A model generated the notes under the pieces. It had not been told where the DNA came from and ran no database searches. It saw only the letters and a list, made by a program, of their open reading frames with translations. Both the position numbers and the translations under genes were made by a program. A stretch of 14,826 nt of DNA from DATMBL01 sp050735975. Its GTDB lineage: Bacteria; Desulfobacterota; Binatia; UBA9968. The stretch is from contig JBOHVS010000116.1 in the NCBI GenBank assembly GCA_050735975.1, positions 1 to 14,826 on the forward strand, in the 5' to 3' direction. Below are positions 5,608 through 11,921 of this stretch, piece by piece (within the stretch, counting starts at the first letter, position 1; the number at the start of each line of letters is the position of its first letter).

Positions 5608-5894
5608 CGCTCGCTCCGATCCTGTTCGAGTTCCCGAGCCAAGTCGCGGAAGGGCATGACCGGCTTGCGCGGCGGGGGGCCTTGTGCCACAACCGCCGGA
5701 GGCGTGATCCTGCCTTGGCGCACGGCCTCGGCCAACAAGGCGTCGGCAAGAACCGGGCTTCTCGTCTTTTCAGGAGGCACCAGTTCGGCAACCACGCGGT
5801 CCCGGTCGGTTACCAGAACGGTCTCGCCCCGCTCGGCAAGGCGAACGTATTCGCTCAGCTTATTCTTGAGGACCTTTAAACCAACGGCTCTCAT
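5604..5894 (-). CDS. Phd/YefM-like antitoxin of the PIN toxin
   Basis: A 96-residue antitoxin. The N-terminal pattern MRAVGLKVLKNKLSEYVRLA, then GETVLVTDRDRVVAEL, is typical of Phd/YefM-type antitoxins that pair with VapC. The C-terminal part, with DALLAEAVRQGRI, a proline-rich link and RDLARELEQDR, should wrap the toxin. I start it at the ATG 5892-5894: an upstream ATG at 5924 lies inside the promoter and operator, so it cannot be transcribed from it. No ribosome site precedes 5894, and the predicted transcription start falls at about the same base, so a leaderless mRNA is likely. It overlaps the toxin gene by four bases. Confidence 0.87.
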   Translation of the reverse strand: MRAVGLKVLKNKLSEYVRLAERGETVLVTDRDRVVAELVPPEKTRSPVLADALLAEAVRQGRITPPAVVAQGPPPRKPVMPFRDLARELEQDRSER

Positions 5895-5900
5895 GGAAAC

Positions 5901-5929
5901 AATGTAGCTTCCGGTAGCTACCATGTCAA
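5901..5929 (-). promoter_or_regulatory. Promoter and operator of the PIN-type module
   Basis: On the minus strand TTGACA (5924-5929) is followed by 17 bases and TACATT (5901-5906). A perfect inverted repeat, GTAGCT-six bases-AGCTAC (5904-5921), fills the spacer and reaches into the -10 box, where a bound antitoxin would block RNA polymerase. Confidence 0.65.
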
Positions 5930-5962
5930 GCAGCAGCGGACAGGGGCGTCAAATAAAAAAAA

Positions 5963-5989
5963 CGCAAAGAAGCAAAGTGCAAAGCGCAG
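5963..5989. repeat. GCAAAG short tandem repeat
   Basis: Four imperfect units (CGCAAAGAA, GCAAAGT, GCAAAGC, GCAGAAA) in an A-rich stretch upstream of the toxin-antitoxin pair. Another of the unrelated short-repeat families in this window. Confidence 0.5.
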
Positions 5990-6112
5990 AAAAATAAACG
6001 GAGAAAGGCGGACTATTAATCGTGTTCAACTGGCCGCAAAGATCAAGATTGACAGGCAATCCCGCGTTTGTAGACTGGAGGGCCTGAAGGGGGCAATGAC
6101 ATTGACCTTAGA

Positions 6113-6167
6113 TGTCATTCTGAGGCGCAGCGAAGAATCTAGATCCTTCGGTGCGTTCAGGATGGCA
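6113..6167. repeat. 55-base imperfect palindrome of the interspersed CHPERTEGS-type
   Basis: The sequence runs from TGTCATTCTGAG to TCAGGATGGCA around a TCTAGA centre and folds back on itself almost fully. On the minus strand it reads CHPERTEGSRFFAA. That motif is a frequent spurious ORF product of a dispersed palindromic repeat in many environmental genomes (from memory). Probably a non-coding interspersed repeat. Confidence 0.7.
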
Positions 6168-6691
6168 ATAGGAAAAGCGCAATTGAGCGTAGAAGATGCG
6201 GTGAAACAACGATGGTACGTGAATCTCGCAGCCATGACCCGGATACTGCTCGTCCGACTGAAGTCGCAAGAGACGTAGCCCGGTTTGCAAGATCAATCCT
6301 TGGCAAGGACGCGGGTTCGAGAAGAGGGCCTGGATTGTCAGTCCCCAAAAGGCTGCTTGAGGGTCGCTTTTAAAGCGTCGTGGATTCAGGACGAACAGGG
6401 CTGGCTCGCAATGTTGGCGGGATCGGAACCAAACATCGCATACTTATGACGAGGAGTTGGCCAAGGCCGTGTATCGGCGGCTCTCCAACTACCTTCCACT
6501 CCTCGATGCATTTGGTCGCTACACTTGCGCCTTAAGTTCTTTACAGTTACCTCAATAAGCCTCGATCCGACAACTCAAAGTCCAAATCTAAGTGCGGCTT
6601 CAGGCGGTGTGCTCCTGGTTCTTGGCCTTCGCGTGCCAGTTCTCTTTGTGATAGGTTGGCCCGTAAGCGCTTGAAATGAAAGGGAGCGAGC

Positions 6692-8158
6692 ATGTTCGAT
6701 AGTCAAAACATTCAGCCGAATATAGTTTTTACCGACTTGCGCGAGTGGATGCGCGAAGCCGAGAAGCTGGGTGAACTCAAGACGGTCCTCGGTGCGTCGT
6801 GGCAGGAGGAAATCGGCTTGGCTTCGGACGTCGTGATACCGTCCGACGACGGGCCGGCGGTCCTTTTCGACGAAGTCCCCGGCTGTCCCAAAGGGTTTCG
6901 CCTCCTTATCAATGTATTTGCGGGTAAGCGGCGCGCCATGACCCTTGGCTTTCCCCAAGGGCTCACCAAACAGGATTTGAGCCAGGCCTACTTTGATCAC
7001 TATCAGACAAAACGAGAACATATTCCCCCGGTCATTGTGAACGAGGGGCCTGTCTTCGAAAACATTCTCACCGGCGATCAAGTCGACGTCGAAAAGTTTC
7101 CCACTCCCGTCTGGCACCAAAACGACGGCGGGCGCTACATCGGCACCGGCTGTTATTCAGTCACAATGGATCCGGACGAAAGGTGGATCAACGTGGGTTG
7201 CTATCGGGCGATGGTGCAGGATCGGAGCAGCGTGAGCCTTTTGATGGTGCCTGGCAAGCACGGCTACATGCATAGGGAGAAGTACTTCAACCGGGGCGAG
7301 AAGATGCCGTTAGTCCTGGTCGTGGGCGGCGATCCGTTGTTTTTCTTCATGGCGGGAACCGAACATCCCTATGGTGTCTGTGAATATGACATCGTCGGCG
7401 GAATGCGCGGAAAGCCGGTGGAGCTCGTGCGCGGCAGAGTCACCGGTTTGCCCTTTCCGGCCAGTGCTGAGATTGTTCTCGAGGGGTTTTTGAATAACGA
7501 GAATCGCAAAAACGAGGGACCCTTCGGCGAATGGACGGGATATTATGCGTCCGATGAGAGCGCCCAACCGGCGCTGGAGATTGAGGCGGTCTACCATCGT
7601 AATGATCCCATCATTCTCGGTGTGCCGCCGCTCGGCGGGGGATCGGACGAAATGGCTCGCTACAGAGCGATTATGCGCTCGGCCATGCTCAAACGTGAGC
7701 TGCAGCACGCAGGCGTTCCCGACGTGACACAGGTTTGGTGTCATGAGATCGGCGCCTCCCGCATGTTGCACGGCATCGCTATCAAACAGCGCTACCCCGG
7801 TCACGCAAAACAAGTCGGCGTACTCGCCGCTAGCTGCGGTTCTACCGTGTACGGGTGCAAAATGGTGATTGTGGTGGATGATGACATCGATGTTTCGAAT
7901 TTTGATCAACTCATGTGGGCGATGGTTTCACGCTATGACCCTGCGACGTCAGTGGACATCTTGCGGCGCATGCGCACTTCCCCGGCGGATCCACGACTCA
8001 CTCCCGAGCAGAGGAAGACAAGGGATCTCACCAATTCCCGCATGGTTGTCGATGCCACGCGTCCCTATGAGTGGATCGATAAATTTCCACGTGTCAACGC
8101 GCCCAGCCCCGAAGTTGCGCGCAAGGCGCGGGAGAAGTTTGGCTATCTCTTGAAGTAA
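6692..8158 (+). CDS. UbiD-family prenylated-FMN-dependent decarboxylase
   Basis: A 488-residue enzyme of normal UbiD-family length, starting at an ATG with AGGGAG (6681-6686) in front. UbiD enzymes reversibly (de)carboxylate aromatic or alpha,beta-unsaturated acids using prenylated FMN made by a UbiX partner, not seen here. The active-site pattern is complete: Arg172 in CYRAMVQDR, Glu275 and Glu280 in NEGPFGEWTGYY, matching the Arg173/Glu277/Glu282 set of fungal Fdc1. Asn167, His190 and Glu231 fit its metal ligands. It is therefore predicted active, but the family is too broad to name the substrate; ubiquinone synthesis is not implied. An aldo/keto reductase follows on the same strand after a hairpin element. 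The nearby dioxygenase-like cupin and MFS transporter suggest an aromatic-acid pathway. Confidence 0.92.
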   Translation: MFDSQNIQPNIVFTDLREWMREAEKLGELKTVLGASWQEEIGLASDVVIPSDDGPAVLFDEVPGCPKGFRLLINVFAGKRRAMTLGFPQGLTKQDLSQAYFDHYQTKREHIPPVIVNEGPVFENILTGDQVDVEKFPTPVWHQNDGGRYIGTGCYSVTMDPDERWINVGCYRAMVQDRSSVSLLMVPGKHGYMHREKYFNRGEKMPLVLVVGGDPLFFFMAGTEHPYGVCEYDIVGGMRGKPVELVRGRVTGLPFPASAEIVLEGFLNNENRKNEGPFGEWTGYYASDESAQPALEIEAVYHRNDPIILGVPPLGGGSDEMARYRAIMRSAMLKRELQHAGVPDVTQVWCHEIGASRMLHGIAIKQRYPGHAKQVGVLAASCGSTVYGCKMVIVVDDDIDVSNFDQLMWAMVSRYDPATSVDILRRMRTSPADPRLTPEQRKTRDLTNSRMVVDATRPYEWIDKFPRVNAPSPEVARKAREKFGYLLK

Positions 8159-8165
8159 GCGCAGA

Positions 8166-8303
8166 CCGTTGAAAAAGGCCCTTGTGGCGCGCTTCGCGGT
8201 TTCGGGTCTCGAGTTCCGGGTCTCTGGTTAAACGCGAAACCCGAGACTCTGGACTTGAAACTGCCTATGGCACGCGCCTCGCATCTGAGACCTTTTTGGC
8301 AGT
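8166..8303. repeat. Hairpin-forming interspersed element, copy E1
   Basis: About 138 bases with imperfect inverted ends (CCGTTGAAAAAGG near the left, CCTTTTTGGC near the right). The inner part is nearly identical to the element at 10052-10195. The core carries GGGTCTCGAG-type repeats and their complement, so the whole unit can fold. It separates the UbiD and reductase genes and could end or attenuate the UbiD transcript. It has no ORF and looks like a MITE-like non-autonomous repeat. Confidence 0.7.
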
Positions 8304-8330
8304 GCACTTCACAGGTGAAACGAAACTGGC

Positions 8331-9308
8331 ATGAAGTATCGGTATCTCGGTAAAGAACGGTTAAAGGTTTCGGCCATCGGCTACGGCTGCCCGCCGTTTG
8401 TTGGCAGGCTGAGCGAGGCCGACGAGAAGCAGGCCATCGCCGTCCTCCATCGCGCCATCGACCTCGGCATCAACTTCATCGACACTGCGGATCACAACAA
8501 CGGCAACAACGAAGAGTTGCTGGCGAATGCGCTCAAGAGTAAGCGCGAGACGGTTGTCCTCACGTCCAAATTCGGTAATCTACGCGGACAACCCTGGGCG
8601 GAAGGTCGCGAAGTCGACGGTAGACCCGAGTACGTGCCCCAGGCATGCGAGGCGTCATTGCGGCGTCTCGAAACGGATTACATCGATCTCTATTATTTGC
8701 ACCGGGTCGATTCGAAGGTGCCGATCGAAGAGACCGTCGGTGCCATGGCGCGGCTGGTCGAGCAAGGCAAGGTTCGTGCTATCGGTCTGAGCGAGGCGGG
8801 GCCGGAGACGCTGCGCCGCGCTCACGCGGTCTATCCGATCACCGCCGTGCAGAGTGAATATTCACTTTGGACACGCGACTACGAGACCAATACGATCCCC
8901 GCGGCGCGGGAGATCGGCATCGGCTTCGTTTGTTACTATGCCTTAGGGCGCGGATTCTTCGGCGGACCGCTCAACCTCAGCCTCCAGGAAGCGCGGCGTA
9001 GAGGGCCTCGGTTTGCTGAGGAAAACCTTCAGCGCAACACGCGTTTGCGAAAGCAACTCGAGACCATTGCCGATGGGAAGAAATGCACGTTGACGCAGTT
9101 GGCGCTTGCCTGGATCCTCAATCAAGGTGAATTTTTTGTGCCGATTCCAGGAACGTATAAAATCAATCATCTGGAAGAGAACGCCCGAGCCGCTGAAATC
9201 CAGCTTAGTCCGGACGAGCTAGCCGCAATCGACAAAATCTTTCCGCAGCAGGGCGCGGCCGGCGGCGCGCGCCACGATCGAGACCGATCCCACGAACTGA
9301 ATATCTAG
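8331..9308 (+). CDS. Aldo/keto reductase-family protein lacking the catalytic tyrosine
   Basis: A 325-residue TIM-barrel aldo/keto reductase of normal length: MKYRYLGKERLKVSAIGYG, INFIDTAD (48-54), VLTSKFG with Lys80, DLYYLHRVD with His124, GKVRAIGLSE, and AWILNQGEFFVPIPGT near the NADPH-binding end. In this family Asp, Tyr, Lys and His form the catalytic tetrad, with Tyr five residues after the Asp in DTADxYG. Here Asp51, Lys80 and His124 are present, but position 56 is Asn (DTADHNNGNNEE). The usual SPLGRG block reads YALGRG. It may use another proton donor, act on an unusual substrate, or have lost reductase activity; the frame itself is intact. Only a weak AGGTGA precedes the ATG. The stop lies three bases before the next hairpin element. 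Confidence 0.88.
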   Translation: MKYRYLGKERLKVSAIGYGCPPFVGRLSEADEKQAIAVLHRAIDLGINFIDTADHNNGNNEELLANALKSKRETVVLTSKFGNLRGQPWAEGREVDGRPEYVPQACEASLRRLETDYIDLYYLHRVDSKVPIEETVGAMARLVEQGKVRAIGLSEAGPETLRRAHAVYPITAVQSEYSLWTRDYETNTIPAAREIGIGFVCYYALGRGFFGGPLNLSLQEARRRGPRFAEENLQRNTRLRKQLETIADGKKCTLTQLALAWILNQGEFFVPIPGTYKINHLEENARAAEIQLSPDELAAIDKIFPQQGAAGGARHDRDRSHELNI

Positions 9309-9311
9309 CAT

Positions 9312-9474
9312 GCAGGCTGCTGAAAAAGCCTCATATGCTTCGTTGCGCTCAATCGCCTCGCTCCTGGAGCAGGTTGAGGTTTAGGTTAAGGTTGAGGTCG
9401 ATCTGAGCCTAAGCCTTAGCCTCAACCTTCCGAAGCTCGCGCGCCTTGCCTCTGAGGCTTTTTGAGCAGCCTGC
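9312..9474. repeat. MITE-like palindromic element E2 with 22-base terminal inverted repeats
   Basis: The ends at 9312-9333 (beginning GCAGGCTGCTGAAAAAG) and 9453-9474 are inverted repeats with one mismatch in 22. Inside, GGTTGAGG/GGTTTAGG repeats (from 9371) are followed by their complement (CCTAAGCC, CCTCAACC), so the 163 bases can form one long hairpin with A and T runs at its base. It sits between converging genes and probably acts as a two-way terminator. Part of another end (TTTCAGCAGCTTG) lies at 9485-9497. No target-site duplication was obvious. Confidence 0.75.
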
Positions 9475-9524
9475 AAATAGAGTGTTTCAGCAGCTTGTAA
9501 CGAAAGAAAACTCAGAAATTCCCG

Positions 9525-10034
9525 TTAGGCGGCGGGCATGATCTCGCCACATTTCTTGCACGTGCGAAGGGTCTGGTTCTCGAAGAAACGCTGGTAAGCT
9601 TTGGAAACCGGGTCCTCCGCGTAGTCGCTGACGATGAATGTCTCCTCGTGCAAAAAGCCATCGCAGTTGAGACAGTACCAATGAAAGCGATCAACTTCGC
9701 CCTCGCGCCTCTTGCGCTCGGAGATAAGCGCGAATGCGTCGGGCGGAAAGCGTGGAGAGTGGGGCGTCCCCGCGGGAGTATAGATGAGAGATCCCTCGGG
9801 AATGACGGCGACTTCTTCTTTGCCCTCGGGCGTCCGGTAATGAAGCCGCATCTCGCCCTTGATCATGTACATCGTCTCGTCGCTCGGATTGATGTGAAAT
9901 TCACTGCGGTATTCACGGCCGCGAGCGATAAATACCAGTGAATCCGGTTTCTGCCAAAGAACGCTGACGCGCTTGCCGCTCTCGGCGAGCCGGCGCGCGT
10001 GATCGGGCAGACCGACGATGGGCATGGGCAACAT
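9525..10034 (-). CDS. 3-hydroxyanthranilate 3,4-dioxygenase-like cupin
   Basis: A 169-residue cupin. The start at ATG 10032-10034 is fixed by AAGGAGG (10041-10047) with six bases of spacing; a longer frame would begin inside the repeat element. 3-Hydroxyanthranilate dioxygenase opens the aromatic ring of 3-hydroxyanthranilate with one non-haem iron. The matching pattern is visible: Arg43, His47 and Glu53 (REYRSEFHINPSDE), His92 (PAGTPHSPRF), Glu106 (ISERKR), and a C-terminal rubredoxin-like CxxC pair, Cys121/124 and Cys159/162, as in bacterial enzymes with a second iron site. The substrate-binding Arg normally four residues after the second His is at +3 here, so a related ring-cleaving substrate is possible. 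The MFS transporter is upstream on the same strand, beyond an interspersed element. Confidence 0.82.
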   Translation of the reverse strand: MLPMPIVGLPDHARRLAESGKRVSVLWQKPDSLVFIARGREYRSEFHINPSDETMYMIKGEMRLHYRTPEGKEEVAVIPEGSLIYTPAGTPHSPRFPPDAFALISERKRREGEVDRFHWYCLNCDGFLHEETFIVSDYAEDPVSKAYQRFFENQTLRTCKKCGEIMPAA

Positions 10035-10051
10035 GTTATGCCTCCTTCTAC

Positions 10052-10195
10052 CAGGCCGTTGAAAACAGCCCATCTGGCGCGCTTCGCGGTTTCGGGTCTC
10101 GAGTTCCGAGTCTCTGGTTAAACGCGAACCCGAGACTCTGGACTTGAAACTGCCTATGGCGCGCGCCTCGCACCTGGACCCTTTTGACCGGCCTG
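10052..10195. repeat. Hairpin-forming interspersed element, copy E3
   Basis: 144 bases ending in CAGGCC (10052-10057) and GGCCTG (10190-10195), in the same orientation as and nearly identical inside to the element at 8166-8303. It lies between the MFS transporter and dioxygenase genes; the two copies bracket the reductase and dioxygenase genes. Confidence 0.7.
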
Positions 10196-10279
10196 AGCAT
10201 TAGAGTTTTTAACACTCTTTCAGAGTCAAAGATTTAGATAGTGACTTTCATTCTATTTTACGTGCTGACGTTAGACAAA

Positions 10280-11521
10280 CTATTCGGGCAGGGCCTGTCC
10301 TTTCGTTTCTCTTGCGAAGAGTAGAACGAAGAGACCCAGTAAGTAAATCGATCCGATAATCGTGATGGCCGGAGCGAAAGCACCGTGGGCTGAGATGAGG
10401 GCCCCGGCCGCAAAAGGCGCGGCGGCCGAGAAGAAGCGGGCGAAGTTGTAACAGAACCCTTGAGCCGTAGCGCGGATCGCCGTCGGAAAAAGCTCCGGCA
10501 AATAGATTGCAAAGCCGGTAAAGACTCCGGCTCCGAAGAATCCGACAATCGGAGAAACGATAACAGCTAAAACGAAATCGTTAACTAAGAAAAAGGTCGT
10601 CGGCACGGTGAGAGAAGCCCCTAAGAAATAGATCATCAGGGCGGTCTTTCTGCCCCAACGATCAGCCAGCAGTGGAAAGCAGAGACAACCGACGATGCCC
10701 CCGCCGTTGAGAACTGTGGTAATCAGACTCACCTGCGCTATTACCGCTGTTGCCCCCTGGGCATGGAGCATGGCGCTGATCCAGCTCGGCACCCACTGAA
10801 TCGCGCCTTGGTAGCCGAACGTAGCGACAACGGCCAAGCCCGTGCCGACCAAGACGTCCCGGCGCACGGAGCCGGCGAACAGGGCAGGGTACGGATTCTT
10901 GCCGCTCTTCGCTTTTACCCAACGATCCGGTTCGTGTAGAGACTTGCGAATGTAGAAGGCAACGATTGCCGGAAAAACACCGAGCGCGAACACCCAGCGC
11001 CAACCGTAAGGACCGATCAGCAGATAGAGGAGTGATGCAAGAAAAAAGCCGATGCCTCCGGATGCCTGCATAATGCCGGCGGCTTTGGCGCGCGATTTTT
11101 CCGGCCAGCTCTCGGCGATCAGCGCCGCTCCCGCAGCCCACTCACCGCCGATACCGAGTCCGGTCATGAAACGATAGAATGCCAGCTCGCCCCAGCTGTT
11201 GGATATACCGCAAAGTCCGGTAAAACCCGCATAGATGAGAATGGTCAACGCCATGGTCTTTGCTCGACCGTAGCGGTCGGCTATGGGACCAAAGATAAGC
11301 CCGCCCAATGCCCAACCGACCATGAAAATACTCAATACGATCCCGCCGTACCATCCGATGACCGCGCTTTCTGTCGTGCCCAAAAGCTCGCTCATGGCAG
11401 GAAACAATATGATGGCGTAGAGATAGCCATCCATAATGTCGAGAGCCCAGCCCAAGCAGGCGCAGACGAGCACGCGCCATTGGTAGGGCGTCAACTCCTG
11501 GTACCACTTGGGCTGAGGCAT
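10280..11521 (-). CDS. MFS transporter, probable metabolite or aromatic acid:H+ symporter
   Basis: A 413-residue integral membrane protein with about twelve hydrophobic segments, the standard MFS length. Segment 1 has LGWALDIMDGYLYAIILFP with two acidic residues (Asp28, Asp31), a pattern shared by proton-coupled organic and aromatic acid symporters. The signature loop after segment 2 is GPIADRYGRAKT (79-90 approximately), and its second-half counterpart is LLADRWGRKTA. GLGIGGEWAAGAALIAE (121-137) is also typical of the sugar/acid symporter groups. It would import a small carboxylate, plausibly the substrate of the neighbouring dioxygenase or UbiD enzyme, but the ligand cannot be read from sequence. 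No strong ribosome site precedes the ATG. The STAS gene ends 64 bases upstream on the same strand. Confidence 0.88.
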   Translation of the reverse strand: MPQPKWYQELTPYQWRVLVCACLGWALDIMDGYLYAIILFPAMSELLGTTESAVIGWYGGIVLSIFMVGWALGGLIFGPIADRYGRAKTMALTILIYAGFTGLCGISNSWGELAFYRFMTGLGIGGEWAAGAALIAESWPEKSRAKAAGIMQASGGIGFFLASLLYLLIGPYGWRWVFALGVFPAIVAFYIRKSLHEPDRWVKAKSGKNPYPALFAGSVRRDVLVGTGLAVVATFGYQGAIQWVPSWISAMLHAQGATAVIAQVSLITTVLNGGGIVGCLCFPLLADRWGRKTALMIYFLGASLTVPTTFFLVNDFVLAVIVSPIVGFFGAGVFTGFAIYLPELFPTAIRATAQGFCYNFARFFSAAAPFAAGALISAHGAFAPAITIIGSIYLLGLFVLLFARETKGQALPE

Positions 11522-11585
11522 GGATGTAGTGAAATTCCACAGAGGTGAGGAAACTCAACTCAGATCGTGTGATCGAACCGGATGA

Positions 11586-11918
11586 TTAAAGATTCTTGAT
11601 TGCCTCGTCACGCGATCCATAAATGGAAAGAATGGACGAGAAGCCGGCCAAGTCAAACACCTGCCGGATATTATCCTTCAAGGAGCACAGGACTATCTTA
11701 CCCTCTGTGGCCTGGACTCGCTTGGCGGCGAGGAGAAAGACGCGCAGACCCGAACTGCTAACATACTCCAGCTGGGCAAGATCCACTACGAGCCGCTGCG
11801 CTCCTGAGTTGATCACACCCAGAATCCTATCCTCGAACGTTTTCGCCGTCGTAGCATCGAGTTTCCCCGACAATGCTAATGTGACAACGTCAGCTTTTCT
11901 ATCTTGGCTAATTTCCAT
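11586..11918 (-). CDS. STAS-domain anti-sigma factor antagonist (SpoIIAA/RsbV-like)
   Basis: A 110-residue single STAS domain of normal length. Key blocks are ALSGKLDATTAKTFE, QRLVVDLAQLEYVSSSGLRVFLLA and FDLAGFSSIL. The Ser cluster 54-56 just before GLRV is where SpoIIAA/RsbV proteins are phosphorylated. In partner switching the unphosphorylated antagonist captures an RsbW-type kinase, freeing its target (often a sigma factor). The phosphatase domain encoded upstream would dephosphorylate it and the kinase domain of the same upstream protein would phosphorylate it. The ATG follows the stop of that gene by three bases, and GGAGGAG (11928-11934) lies nine bases upstream, inside the end of the upstream gene, so the two are co-transcribed. 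Confidence 0.92.
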   Translation of the reverse strand: MEISQDRKADVVTLALSGKLDATTAKTFEDRILGVINSGAQRLVVDLAQLEYVSSSGLRVFLLAAKRVQATEGKIVLCSLKDNIRQVFDLAGFSSILSIYGSRDEAIKNL

Positions 11919-11921
11919 GAT

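Larger units (their letters stand above)
5930..6691. other. 762-base gene-poor gap before the UbiD gene
   Basis: It contains an A-rich GCAAAG repeat (5963-5989), a 55-base palindrome (6113-6167) and otherwise no convincing gene. Short ORFs at 6026-6348 are frames through the palindrome. A stop-free plus-strand stretch of roughly 65 codons ending near 6558 contains YDEELAKAVYRRLSNYLPLL but has no start codon or ribosome site and could be a decayed gene fragment. No clear promoter for the UbiD gene was found by eye. Confidence 0.5.

Noticed and set aside
6026..6348. Small ORFs in the gap containing CHPERTEGS
   Set aside because: Produced by reading a palindromic interspersed repeat; not genes.
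7310..7909. 199-residue minus-strand ORF inside the UbiD gene
   Set aside because: Shadow of the UbiD frame, which has the full active-site pattern.
10035..10073. Longer start for the dioxygenase-like cupin at 10073
   Set aside because: It would begin inside repeat element E3; ATG 10034 has a perfect ribosome site.
10210..10226. Small hairpin ACTCT-TTC-AGAGT after the MFS gene as a terminator
   Set aside because: A five-base stem without a following T run on the transcribed strand; too weak to call.
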